Shown: in pieces, positions 49,001 through 59,342 of the stretch
Layout of the letters: the number at the start of each line of letters is the position of its first letter
Position numbering within the stretch: position 1 is the first letter of the stretch
From: Macquaria australasica
Lineage: Eukaryota; Chordata; Actinopteri; Centrarchiformes; Percichthyidae
Length of the DNA stretch: 64,000 nt
Assembly: GCA_005408345.1 (NCBI GenBank)
Contig: SEMN01000578.1
Span: forward strand, 186,001 to 250,000
Reading direction: 5' to 3'
Made by a program: the position numbers and the translations under genes
The notes under the pieces: generated by a model
The model's database searches: none
Told to the model about the DNA's origin: nothing
What the model saw: the letters and a program-made list of their open reading frames with translations, nothing else

Positions 49001-49240
49001 CAGCTTCTTTCCCAAAGCTGTTAATGCACTGAACTCACACCTGCACTGACATTACTTTCATCTTTTTAATACCTGTGCAATATTTATATTTATATTATTT
49101 ATATCTATATAATGTTTTGTTTGTTTATCTATTCATTTATTTATTTTTATATAGGTTTTGTTTTCTATGTGCACTTTAAGGAGTTGCCCTTTTAATCTCA
49201 TTGTACTTGTATAATGACAATAAAGGCATTCATTCATTCA
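46080..49240 (+). mobile_element. Full-length-looking L2/CR1-group LINE with an intact 980-codon frame
   Basis: The element has a short 5' leader, one uninterrupted protein frame (46107-49049), an AT-rich 3' UTR, a poly(A)-like AATAAA (49219-49224), and a terminal (CATT)n tail at 49227-49240. Such microsatellite tails instead of poly(A) are typical of L2/CR1 elements. The 5' border is uncertain: CpG-containing sequence from about 45890 could be part of its 5' UTR. No convincing target duplication was found. The complete frame suggests recent insertion and possible activity. Confidence 0.8.
46107..49049 (+). CDS. LINE endonuclease/reverse transcriptase protein, intact
   Basis: One 980-residue protein. 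Residues 15-32 are strongly hydrophobic (MLFLLFLLLLSHVNLVVS). Residues 80-92 are a nearly pure arginine/lysine block. The endonuclease (about 112-330) has YLTNARSIVHKMDDL, IITETWLTE (E149), AVYIPPDAN, IAGDFNKG (D268, N270) and GLSDHLSL (H319). The RT (about 530-860) has MGPDGVPGKVLKA, NDYRPVAL, LLFIDFSSAFNTI (D666), STGSPQGCVLSPLL, and KFADDTTVVG (DD at 755-756). The C-terminus has DRKRMQRVVKTAQKIIG and LLPSGRRYRSI. All catalytic residues expected for target-primed reverse transcription are present. ATG 46107 lies in AACAATGGCG, a fair context; M15 is an alternative that would drop the first 14 residues. The family is L2-like; it is clearly different from the Rex1 copy at 19-23 kb. Confidence 0.88.
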   Translation: MAAHRCSGSRLSLNMLFLLFLLLLSHVNLVVSKSYSRMDLFDIGFQQKMSVSSDFHRTFNIPDEIARSAGSPWIVIGSARRRRRRRERKQKRGCRAGLLTRLGKQPLKPPLPSLYLTNARSIVHKMDDLELQLAGNRYVRECCVLIITETWLTEKIPDATVQLAGRMLHRWDRNRDSGKTRGGGLSIYVHDGWCNNSTILDSHCSPDLEFMSVRCRPFFLPRELTVVIITAVYIPPDANVNTALSLLLNAINKHQRVHPEGVHIIAGDFNKGNLKSVLPKFHQHVRCPTRGKNTLDHVYSNIKHAYRAVPLPHLGLSDHLSLLLIPAYTPLSRQAKPTKRTITTWPDTALLQLQDCFEHTQWDTFYHEDLATFTETVLSYIKYCIGNVTVDKCIRVFPNQKPWMTSQVRMLLRARDSAFRSGDRDAYSAARADLRRGIGAAKADYKRRIEDHLTSNNLRQVWQGIQSITNYRGCDVTSGDTDAALAEELNSFFARFETHKQHSAAPLQPPPASSTFHLTLEVQDVRRVLWSVNSRKAMGPDGVPGKVLKACAYQLSQVFTDIFNLSLAQAVVPPCLKSATIIPVPKKSPTASLNDYRPVALTPVITKCFERLVLRHIKACLPPSLDPHQFAYRTNRSTEDAIAIALHSALNHLEHQGSYVRLLFIDFSSAFNTIIPDILVYKLSNLGFPPLTCAWIKDFLIDRPQRVKLGPHLSSIRTLSTGSPQGCVLSPLLYSLYTFDCSPAHPENTIVKFADDTTVVGLISEGDETAYRDEVLRLSEWCSVNNLTLNITKTKEIILDFRRNSADHVPLYINNECVERVQSLKFLGVHISADLSWSANTTAVVKRAQQRLHFLRVLRKEQLNTQLLVSFYRSSIESLLTYATTVWYSSCTVVDRKRMQRVVKTAQKIIGCPLPSLSDIYNSRCLSRAKNILKDNTHPGFHLFDLLPSGRRYRSIRSKTNRLKNSFFPKAVNALNSHLH

Positions 49241-49372
49241 TGTGGAGTGAGACACACAACATACTGTGTATAGTTATTAGCGTTGGTACAAATGTAAATG
49301 GGACTTTTAATTAGGTTTTCTTATTTCTGGAACAGAATCCTGAAGTTCCAGTATCATTTCGGCTCTGTTCAC

Positions 49373-49829
49373 TAGGGATGGCCATGAGTACTCTAGTACT
49401 CGTTTTAGACATCAGTATTCGTTCAACATATAAAGTAATCGCATTTTTTATATCATAGAAAAACTAGTTCTATGATCAACCATTTGTGCATTTAGCACAA
49501 GGAGAAAACAGCAGAGACAGTTAACAAGCAATCTCTCATCACCTCCTTTGCTAGCAGTGTTAGCACGCTAGTAAAGTCAATCAGCCAAATGATTGAAATT
49601 ATTGCAGCATGTTAATGTTTGTGGATATGGTTTCTCTTTATGTAGGCTAATCTCTACAGTCTGTGCGGCACAGAAAGGTAGGTTAACCCTAACCTCTACC
49701 TGCATTTTTGCTTGGGTGTTCATTTCAGGCCCTATTCTTATGTTACATTTTTTTGCAAGTACTTGAGTACTTTATAATAATTTAATGTGAGTCCTCAAAT
49801 ATAGAACTTACTTAAAATGCCCATCCCTA
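49373..49829. mobile_element. 457-bp non-autonomous hAT element
   Basis: The left end TAGGGATGGCCAT and the reverse complement of the right end (TAGGGATGGGCAT) match at 12 of 13 bases. Flanks are CTGTTCAC (49365-49372) and CTATTCAC (49830-49837), an 8-bp duplication with one mismatch. Inside are GAGTACT/AGTACTC-type palindromic words (AGTACTCTAGTACTCG). There is no coding capacity. Inserted about 130 bases 3' of the intact LINE. Confidence 0.75.
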
Positions 49830-49837
49830 CTATTCAC

Positions 49838-51774
49838 TGGCCTTGTAGTGCTCTTTCCCGCATTGGGTAGATAGCATCCAATCAGTTTGTTTAGGCTTGT
49901 GTTGAGCAAAGGTTGTACGTATGTTCTCAGTGGTAACAACAGTACTAACAGCTCTTTCACATTACAGAAAGTCATTTAATTCTGTGTTGAAACCAATATA
50001 AACAATGTCCTTAATGCAGCTTTAAATCTGTGACATTTAATCTTCTCAGTCCATTCAGACTGTGTAGTGAGACCCCGACTGTAGCTGCTTATATTTGCAT
50101 GTGGTCACTGCCTTGAATTAGCGTTACAGTACTGATATGACTGGACTGAATAACAAGGGTGTACTCTTGTCCATTGTCCATATTCAGTCAGAGAAGAGGA
50201 CGATATGACGCCCAGAGATCTAACCCAGAGAGGAGACAGGCCCCATTAGGTGCTCAGTTTGTTGCAATAACACAAAGCCATCTATCAAAACCTGGACTCG
50301 CTGTCACAAAGCCTACAAAAAGCAGCTCCTATAATGAAGTGCTACATGACCCTCGGATCAAGAGGGGTGTATAACAGAGAACAGACAGAGTGAGAAAAGA
50401 GAGAAAGGGAGAGAGAGAGAGAATGAAGCAGCAGTGATAAAAAGCAAATGAGAGAAAGACAGAGAGAGAAATCCATATAATGTAGTCTTGATGAACACCA
50501 TCAGGCCATTTGCACCTTATGTTCTGACTGTTTCATTCATCACACACAGACTCATACACACATACTTCCTTCCTGTCATGTAGCTACTGTGCTCTCTTCA
50601 TTTCACAGCAGTACATTGTCTGCATTTCCCTGTAAAGTGATTTACACGTGTTTGTTGGTGTCTGTGGATAATTTGACGTGCACGTATTAAATTGTGCACA
50701 AGTGCAGATGAAGGTCAGTTCATCCATGCTTAGCACAGTCACAACAAAGTGGAGAGGTTAATCTGTGTGTACCTGACATGTTTGCCTGTTTGCACACACA
50801 CATGTAAACAGTGCACACACATGCACTACTTTTTCATTAAATACGTTTAACTTGAATTGATTTGACTCAAGATTTTATACGGTTGGGTTAGCAAAATGTT
50901 GAAGCTGCCCAGATCAATATTTTCATTTTTATAATGGATCAAATGACTATGTGCAATGTGAAAGGTGTGGCTCATAGTGACGAACCCACAGAGAATTATC
51001 ACCCAAATCTGCAGTTCCCCTTTAGCTCTACGGAGCATTTTAGCATCTTTAAGTTCATTGTTTTGGTTTTATGACCTGCAACTTTACTGTGTTGGTTTAG
51101 TCTCAGTGATCTCATCCAGCCACAGTTTTCAGAGAAAAAGGATTTGAAAAACCCACTGTACACTACCTATCCACCACCAAACAGCAGATAGACAAAGTTA
51201 GCAACTAACTGGTGAAAATGGATAAGCATTTAGCATAGAACTATATATTGGTGGAGCCCAAAACAGAGCTAAAAGGAGACTGAATGAACTTACATTTATC
51301 TGGAGGACAGAAACACAACTCCAAATGAAAGCAACTGTTGCTCTGTGTCTCTTGTCTGCTTGTTCCTATGTGTACATAGGAAACTGTTTGCTAACACATT
51401 AGCCATTTCAACATTACAAGTTGATTATACGTTTGTTTTACTTACAGCTTGGTCTGCTGCCCCAAGTGGCCAAACATCCAATGCCAGTTTAGATTTAACA
51501 TTAGCTGCAAAATACAGATAATAATTGTTTAATAATAATAATAATAATTGCACCTGAAATGTGTCCATAAAGGTTATTAAAAAACTGTCAAGTATACTGA
51601 ATACTTGAATTCAATGTCTGGTCAGATTTGTAATCTTGTTTATTTCTTCTTCAATAAAATAGCTTCTGATAGCTTTTTAATAGCTTTAAATTCAATTCTG
51701 GTCAATTTTATTCAGGCAAAATTCCTGTAAAGCAGCTTGTTTTTCGACAACATTTAGAAATGTTGGCTACAGGC
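49838..51774. other. Non-coding interval, nothing identified
   Basis: A GA-rich patch lies at 50385-50470 and an (AAT)n run at 51530-51547. No gene is supported. Confidence 0.35.
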
Positions 51775-51950
51775 TAACGTCAGCATGCTAACATGGACAC
51801 GCTAACAATATTAACATGGCGACATTTAGCAGGTAATGTTTACAATGTTTACTACCTTTGTAGTAAGTTATCAAGCTAAAATGTTCCAATTAGCAAATTA
51901 CAGCTGCATTTCAGCATGGATCAAAGTGGTGGACCGTGGAAAATGGCTAA
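51775..51950 (+). repeat. Repeat family A fragment
   Basis: GTCAGCATGCTAACATGGAC, ACATTTAGCAGGTAATGTTT and ATCAAAGTGGTGGACCG are family phrases. The middle of the repeat is missing. Confidence 0.55.
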
Positions 51951-52563
51951 AACTAAGATATTGAAAAAAGCATAAAACACAGGCATCGTTACAGCACTAG
52001 CGTTGAATATTGATATCCAAGATTGCACTATTCAGAAAGAAGAAGTCTAAAATTTCTTCCACTTAGGTTGAGCTGCAAACACAATATTTAACTTAGAAAC
52101 AATGACGCAGCTATGGGATGGTGAGGCAAAACTGCAAAAAAATAAGTCAACAGACAGGCGAGCTGTGCTTCAGCAAATTCTGTTAACAGGCTTTTGAAGA
52201 CTGTGTGCTGGTGATACAGGAGAGAGTGAGCAAGGGGTGAAAAAGAGAGGGGGAGGAAAGAAAACTGGGGTGCTAAAAAGGGCACAAGGGTTACAGCTAC
52301 AGGGAGATACACCAAAATGACAGGTGAGTGCCACCGAAATGGAGGGAGAGAGGGACAGGATGAGAGCATAGTGACCACTAGATGGAGGAGATGATTGAGA
52401 GAGAGTAGAGGAGGCAGAGGGAGAAGTGGATGGATAGAAAAAGGGAGAGAGGGGTTGTTTGTGTCTGTCTCAGGCTAGGGGAGTGTTGCTCTCTGTTCAC
52501 ACAGGCTGACCCAGATGCAGCTGAATTAGACACAGTCCTGTGTGTGGAGGTGTGTGTGCATTA

Positions 52564-52568
<5 letters not shown>

Positions 52569-52607
<39 letters not shown>
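52569..52607. repeat. (TG)19 microsatellite
   Basis: Perfect TG array directly seen. Confidence 0.95.
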
Positions 52608-52610
<3 letters not shown>

Positions 52611-53079
52611 TGGATGACAGGGTAGGTATGAGAGCTACAGAGCTTGAAGTAGAGAAAGACGAAGAGTGACAGAGTGTTCCAAGCAGATGTCTCTGAGGCT
52701 CACCAGCCCAAAACGCTTAGAGAATCTAAAAATTTAAGGTGCTACTTCATTAGCACGTTGATTTTGAGAGTTTAATAGGACTTGGTATGGAACCTACTGA
52801 CGGAAAGGTGTCCATAGCACAGAGTATTCAGAACTGTCAAGTACTAAAAGCTAGCATTGAATGCTTGGTCAGATTCAGTCTTCTTTGCTTATTCTTTGAT
52901 CAGACACTTGAATTTTAATCATAATGTTGCCCATTTTAGACTGCATTCTCGTATGGCTGCTTGTGTTCAGACAATCGTTAAAGCATTCTTTCTTCTTCTT
53001 CTTTTGGCCACTGTTGGTCACAGCAGCTGAGAATCACGTTTGACATGCTATGGCCTTATAAAGTTGATATGGTCAACGT

Positions 53080-53118
53080 GCAGTGGTGGAGGAAGTATTC
53101 AGATCTTTTACTTAAAGG
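53080..53118 (+). repeat. Terminal fragment of a fish hAT-like repeat
   Basis: CAGTGGTGGAGGAAGTATTC then AGATCTTTTACTTAAAGG is the well-known start of an abundant percomorph DNA element (recalled knowledge). Only about 40 bases remain. Confidence 0.5.
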
Positions 53119-55127
53119 AAAGAAGGCTGGCTAACCTTAGCTTAGCTTAGGCTACAGTTAGCTTGTTGGCCGCCCCTGCCTTGCATCGCTCTTGGCCAGT
53201 AGAAAACAATCGTTAGTTATAAACCTTTGCTTTGTCCCGTTACATCATTTATTGTTGGCTAAAATCAACACAGGGAAATGCAACTTTAAACTTCTTTAAA
53301 CTTAACCACACATTGTAATTTACACATCTAAAAAGTTGCTGATTTCACTATGAACAAAGACATGAGAGCGTATCAGGCTACTCATCACTTCCTTTTAATA
53401 TCCACAAATGTTAGCACACACCCATAGAACCTCGCTGCCCTGAGTTGTGCATATCATACATACATGCTTCACATACAGAACATATTCTTTTTTATGTTAT
53501 TAAAGGCTTAAAATGTGTTTGGATGAGAGTTTGAGTCACTGCTCACAATCAGCCATCTCGCCTGGCATCCAATGGAAGAAAATATTCCTCGCGTGTACCT
53601 CCGCAGCTCTGTGGGCATTCTCTCAAATTTAACTAGGTAATTAATGATCCTGTCAGTCACACATTAAAGGCACCACACAGGGAGGAGCAGCAGTCCATTT
53701 GAGGGAAATGTCAGAATCTGCCCATTGGCAACAGGAACAGTAGATGAAACAAAATGAAGGTAGAAGAGTAAACACACAGCTAATATGTAGAATATTGAGT
53801 TTCCTGTGACAAAGCTGCTTTAGAAGTCTGATGGTTGCCTGGCAGTTCATTTTTGCTTAGATTTAGCTGATGCTGCTTTTACTTTATTTCTTTTCCTATG
53901 AAATACTCTAACATGTACTCTTTCATATTCTGTGGTGGTCAGTGTAAAACTATTTCAGGCCCTGACCTTTGCGCTGCTTAAAGGATAATTCCACTTTATT
54001 GCAAGTTATTTTTGTGGCTTGGACAATCATTTCTATCAGTTATGACATCACTGCACTGACCAAAGCAATTGCTGATGTAGCAGTGTATATGTTGTTGTGG
54101 TAACATATTTCTATGGGAGTAAATATGTTCTAATGTAGAATTAATTTCACCTTCCTACAAAAGGGAATATTGTGTTTAAACAGTACGTTTAGCGACTGAT
54201 TTATATTAATTATATTACTTAACTAACTATCATTACTCCCTCTTTTCATTCCAGAATTTTAACTGGGAAGTATGCATGTTCTTCGATCTGTTTAGTTTCA
54301 GTATTTCTGCTGTATATGTGACTCTAAGTTACTTTAAACAAGTGTAAAGTGAATGTATTGATTTTTTTACATTTTGGAGCTAATGTTTTGTTTATTTTCA
54401 AGCACCCATCTTCTACATAGAAGAGAGGTTTGTCGAGGAATGTGTGCGACAGGCCTGCTGTGTAGCTTGCAGTGTTAGAGTGTACTATTGAGACCATGCT
54501 GACTAGCGTAGAGCATTTAGTGACTCTGTTCATGGTGTTACAAAGGCAGAGAGAGCCTTTACACAAGAGAGACCCTGTGAATGTTTGTTTCTCTACAATT
54601 GCAGGTATGTGGATTTATGTACAGGCATTTTTTCATTGTAATAATTTTCTGAAAGAATGTATTTTGGTAATTGATTTTATGAGAATTTTATTTTATTTCA
54701 TAAGGCTGTCTTGCTTCCTCTTTTCTTTCTGGACTTGCCCCTAGGAGCATTTATGCAAGAGAGACCCTGAGGATCTTATGTTGAAGTTATGCTGTGGCCA
54801 TTTCGGTTTCTTGCAATAGAGTGTTGACAGTCTTGAAGTTTGATCCTTGTCCACTATACAACACAACACAGAGTTAGACCCACAACACTGAGATTGTAGA
54901 ACGTTGGCAACACCACTACAATGAAATCTGATGTTGCAAGAAACAAGAGCAGTCAGATGATCAGAGTGAAGATGTTAACAAACTGACACCTGAAATGCCG
55001 GTAGTAATCCCTCATTGCACAGGAAACTGTGCACAACTACAGTAAATACAGTAGGTCAAAGCTGAACCAGAGGGTCATTTTTTCTTCTAAATAGGTTTGA
55101 TTGACCTGGGGGTTTGTTTTTAACTTG
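53119..55127. other. Non-coding interval with a short direct repeat
   Basis: CAAGAGAGACCCTG occurs at about 54560 and 54757 in similar flanks. No gene is supported; the 90-codon frame at 54472-54744 ends in low-complexity hydrophobic sequence and has no start context or splice support. Confidence 0.35.
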
Positions 55128-55129
55128 CA

Positions 55130-55616
55130 AGGCAGCCTGATTTGCAAGATCACACGAGAATCCATCTTGCCAGGCTTCAAGTTATGCGCTTGTGGCCGAA
55201 CCAGAGTGATTTGGACCAATCAGTGTCCCATAAAGAACTACTGGCAGCTACGGGCATGGTTTAGGACGACTGCAACTGTTCGTTCGAAAACAACAATGGC
55301 GGCTCCTTAAGAGGTTAGCGTAGATGCTGCTGTAGCATCAGTTATATCAGAACAGGAGAGTATTTCTTCATTGAAAGATGAGCAAGAACGGCACTGAAGG
55401 CTTTTCTCAATGGAAAAGATGTTTTCGCTCTTCTCCAGACTGGCTTCGGCTCTCCTACTACGTCACATGGTTCGTTGATCTGATTGGTTGAAGTTAGCCG
55501 GTGATAGACAGATAGACAGATAGAAAGTGCCTGCCCTTTTTTAAACAGTTTCCAAGGACGACCTCTCAGATGGCTCTGTGTAACAAACCATCTGGCGCGT
55601 CAGGTTAGCAATGTCA
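55130..55616 (+). mobile_element. Internally deleted DNA transposon carrying a helicase N-terminus, copy 2
   Basis: The left end is GCAGCCTGATTTGCAAGATC. The right end in reverse complement is AACCTGACGCGCCAGATGG, comparable with the TGCCTGACATCGCCAGACC end of the 11.6-kb copy. A decayed coding segment starts at ATGGCGGCT (55293). With two small disruptions it reads SVISEQESISSLKDEQ and then KAFLNGKDVFALLQTGFG, a Q-motif/Walker-A region of a RecQ-like helicase in which the usual P before TG is Q. After this it jumps to GATCTGATTGGTTG, the same 3' sequence as copy 1. The two copies have different internal deletion points. (GACA/TAGA)n repeats lie at 55507-55523. Confidence 0.6.
55293..55441 (+). 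pseudogene. Decayed transposon helicase fragment with Walker-A-like motif
   Basis: The start ATGGCGGCT is followed almost at once by a stop (TAA at residue 4). A second disruption is a one-base change in the frame at about 55390, between DEQER and ALKAFLNGKDV. The recognisable block is DVFALLQTGFG; in functional RecQ helicases this would be ...LPTGxGKS. No helicase motifs Ia-VI remain. Not functional. Confidence 0.5.
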
Positions 55617-55939
55617 TCGCATTCAAAGATCTCTTGATTGACTTGGTGAGTACATTGTTATTGTAACCGATAGGAATGACGCCTGAAACACCAAAACACG
55701 AGACCCAATTTGTGATAAACTAGAATTCTATTATTATTATAATAACTATTATTATGTTGATCCAAAAAAAAAGGTTCCTCTGCTGCCACACTCATTAGAA
55801 GTTGCTTTGCATAAAACACCAGCTAAACACCTCAAAGGTACATTAATTATTAGTTTGGACTTTTTAAGAAAAGACCTTGAACAGTCGATAGGGTAGAGAG
55901 AAATACACAAAGAGAGAATGATCACATAACCAAATCACA
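55617..55939. other. Non-coding interval, nothing identified
   Basis: An (ATT)n run lies near 55728-55752. Nothing else. Confidence 0.35.
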
Positions 55940-55967
55940 GTCTGCATTGCCTGCACCTTTAAACTTG

Positions 55968-56307
55968 ACCTCTCTTCATCCTCCCTCTTCCTTCTCCACT
56001 TGCCCTCTGACTCATAACCACCTGAACTCCCATCTGCACTTCATCAACCTCAACTTGGACAACCTACCCCCGGTCATCTTTTCTTGCCTGCCTCCCCCGA
56101 CTCTCTCTCACCCTCTTCATCTCACTTTCTCCCTCACTACTTCCCCTCCCTCTGATCTACTCCTTTGGCATCTCCCTCCTCCACCTCCTTCCATCACCAC
56201 CACTGCTGTCCTCGCTTGCTCCCACTTTTCCTCTTCACATCACTCCCCACCCCCTCCTCCTCTCCCTCGTTTCCCTCCACTCTTGTCTCTTTTCCTTTTT
56301 GTCTAAT
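55968..56307. repeat. Pyrimidine-rich tract, about 340 bp
   Basis: Strongly C/T-biased on the plus strand (CTCC, CTTC, CCTCC blocks) with few purines. The 119-codon proline/serine/leucine frame across it (55947-56306) reflects composition and shows no domain. Such tracts can form triplex structures. Confidence 0.7.
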
Positions 56308-59300
56308 TTGGCTCTGAATCCCGAGGCTTCGTCAGCACAAAGTGCTCCGTCTGTGCTTCGCCGCTCTCCCCTCCCGTCCCCTGCTAGCGTGCAAAGAGAA
56401 GGGGACCCACCGACGAGAGCTTTAAGTTATGTAATGAGATCATCTGGAGACTACTGCTGTATACCAGATATACCAAGCAGCCATAAGTGGCTTCTCTATA
56501 GCATGACCATTTGTCTGGCTGGTACACACGTCTTTTAGGTTTGTCACCGATGCATGATGGAGGGACTTTGGCTTGAGCAGCAAGGCTCGATGATATTAAA
56601 ACCTCCAGATGATATCAACAGCAACATGTGTTTGCTCATATGGGTAATCTTCCTTCCTATAGTGCTTTTGTCCTGGGTCTGGCTTTTACCTTGTCTTTTC
56701 AGAAGGTGAGATGTGGATGGATGAGCTTATACGGATGGTGGTGGAAATAAGGACAGATGGAGGACAAGGGGATATCTGGAGAGGTGTGCGCACATCCACG
56801 TGTCGGTCCGCAGGGCCGCGGGGGGAAGCAAAGACATGGGGGAATGACATGGGGGAATGCACACACACACCTTAACACGTGTGTTTGAGTGTGTGTTCAA
56901 GACCTTGAAAGCCTCAGCGTGTCCTGAGGACTACTATTACTGACAAGAAAGAGTAGGAGTCCATGTGAAAATGCTGTCAATGAGCACCCAACTCAGAACA
57001 CATTTCTCCATCAGCAGAGGTTAACATTGACGGTATAGTCTCATCGTGATTGTACAGTTTGGTGCTGAAATGATTTGTCGAATATGGGGCTATGGTGGTT
57101 GAGGAGGTCAGCTTTTATTTACAGGGTTTTTAATTGTTATTAATTGTCATTTATCAATCACAAATATCAAATGTTCCAGATTCTCCAATATGAGGATTTG
57201 CTGCTTTTCTCTGTTTTATGTCACTGTAACACACCCCCTCAGACAAATTCAAAACAATCCCCCAAACCCCCGCTGTTGTCTTTAGAAGTTCGAAAACCTC
57301 TGGACAAAAACTGACAGATAGATTTGACCCAAAAACCTTAACTCAAGCGGTCTGCTGTTGTGATGTCCTTGGATGGAAAGGGTGAAGCATTTGAAAACGT
57401 TGAGATTTTTCCGCCTCTGTGCGCCGTGGACGCACCCCAAAAAAAACAGGTGGGTCGCAACAAATACGCACCGCGACGGTGTTCGCCTTCGGTTCTGAGT
57501 GTGCTTGTTGCGCATCTCCAATGAATTTCTGCATGCAAAAGACGCAACATCTGAACGGCCCCTTGCAATGTATGATACTACGGTTTAGACAGTGTTTTAA
57601 ACCTCCTTCTTCCTAAACATCTCACAATAAGAGGCATATTTTCAATAAGATACATCTCCTAACTTGCAGAATTCTTTTTCTGAACTCTTTCTCAATCAAG
57701 AAGCCTTTTGGGGCTTTTTTCTCTCTGTGCACATACATTTCTGTAATTTATTTGATTTTAACCTGTGCAAGTAAATAAAACTCAAAGCACAAACTCAGAC
57801 ATTCAACAATCTCTGTAATTGTTCCAGAATCAACTCATTGCTTAATCCACTAATAATTTCAGTACTGCATTTTTCCTTCATTTCATGTTAGTTGTCTTGA
57901 GTGTATGCTTCTTTTTTTATTGGTTGTGATAACCCTGTGTAACGCTAATAGATGTAAATCACGAGGAACATTATTCGTGTCACAAAGCGTGAGTGCCATA
58001 ACTGAGAGAACACAGAAAACCATACAAATTAAAACGTCTCATCGTGTGCCCAGACTTGTGAAAGTTTTTCATGAAGTGAGCCGCTGATGATCACTTGTGA
58101 CTTTACACAATGGAGACATCTGGCATTTTCATAATGCCTCTGTAATCAACTCACATTCTCATCTTCTCCGTGCCCCCCCAACCAAAAAAAAAAAAAATCG
58201 AAGCTTCAGCACACTATCAGAAAAAAATCAGTGAGTTGGTCCATTCCCAATTTAGTGAACAATTAGCACTAAATGTAGAAAATCGTACTGTATAGGCTAT
58301 CACTCTGGTAAAACACAGTTTCATTATAAGACAAAAAAAATCTGGAGGTAATCATCAACGGGAAGTGTTTGGAAAGGTGGACAAGAAGATTCTTGCCCCC
58401 AATATGTTTCTATACAGTTGCAACAGTTGTTTTATTTACATCCTGATGACGGGTGGGAAATTCACTTTTTAAAATGTGAACATGTACCAGCCAGTGACAG
58501 ATAAATGTTCCAATTCACCAGCCACTCAATAGTGATTCATTATTTTGTGTCTGAAATCTAACCATTTGGCTGGGGGCTGGTGCTAATTTCCCACCCTGAG
58601 TCGATAATATTTAGTAACATTAACAGGGCTGCTGACTTGACCATTAACAAGACCTACTTGGCAAAAAAAAAAAAAACATTGGCTGAGCTCAGAGCTGGTA
58701 ATGACATAAAGCTGTTCAAAAGTCTGACTCAAGCTTGTGTACACACTATTTACACTATACAATGTTACAACTGACACCACATAGCCCATTGATTCCGACT
58801 AGATTACTGACAACTGGGTCGATATGAAAATCCCTGTTAGTGGTGATAAGCTTGTGAGGGTACAGTTTAAATTCTAATAATCTTAAGCCTGTCATTGACT
58901 CAATGTCACCAGTGTTCACAGAATAAACAGACGTATCTGCAACAAGTTCACACCTCATATCTGGCTTATCAGTTGTCCTCTGCCTACTGCAGCTAACAGA
59001 GATTTCTGTTAAGTAATTCAGGCAACACAGAGCAGCACAGTCACCGCTACCATTTCCAGGGGATTATTATTCACAGATGTTGAGCTACAAGAAGGCATGT
59101 TGTTGTTTTCTTCTTTACAGTGATTGTAAATGGGTGCACTGATACACTAAAAGCTGTACCCAAACAAATATTAAATCTGATATTTCTGTACTAATCCAAT
59201 GGGATCTGTATTGTCTTATGTACTTGACAGCCTGTTCAGTGGTGAGTTTACAGATTCAGTACATTCAATTCCTTATTTTACTATATTATTTCTCATGTTA

Positions 59301-59342
59301 ACCTATATTGCATTTTCTGCATATAATTTCCTTTCTAACATC
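56308..59342. other. Non-coding interval with repeat fragments and one CpG-rich patch
   Basis: A family D fragment lies at 57075-57230 (TGCTGAAATGATTTGTCGAA, CCAATATGAGGATTTGCTGC). A CpG-rich patch at 57405-57560 has overlapping short frames on both strands, none with a domain. A tandem GACATGGGGGAAT pair lies near 56833-56856. No gene is supported. Confidence 0.35.

Noticed and set aside
55947..56306. 119-codon proline/serine/leucine-rich frame
   Set aside because: Product of a pyrimidine tract; no domain, no splice or start support.
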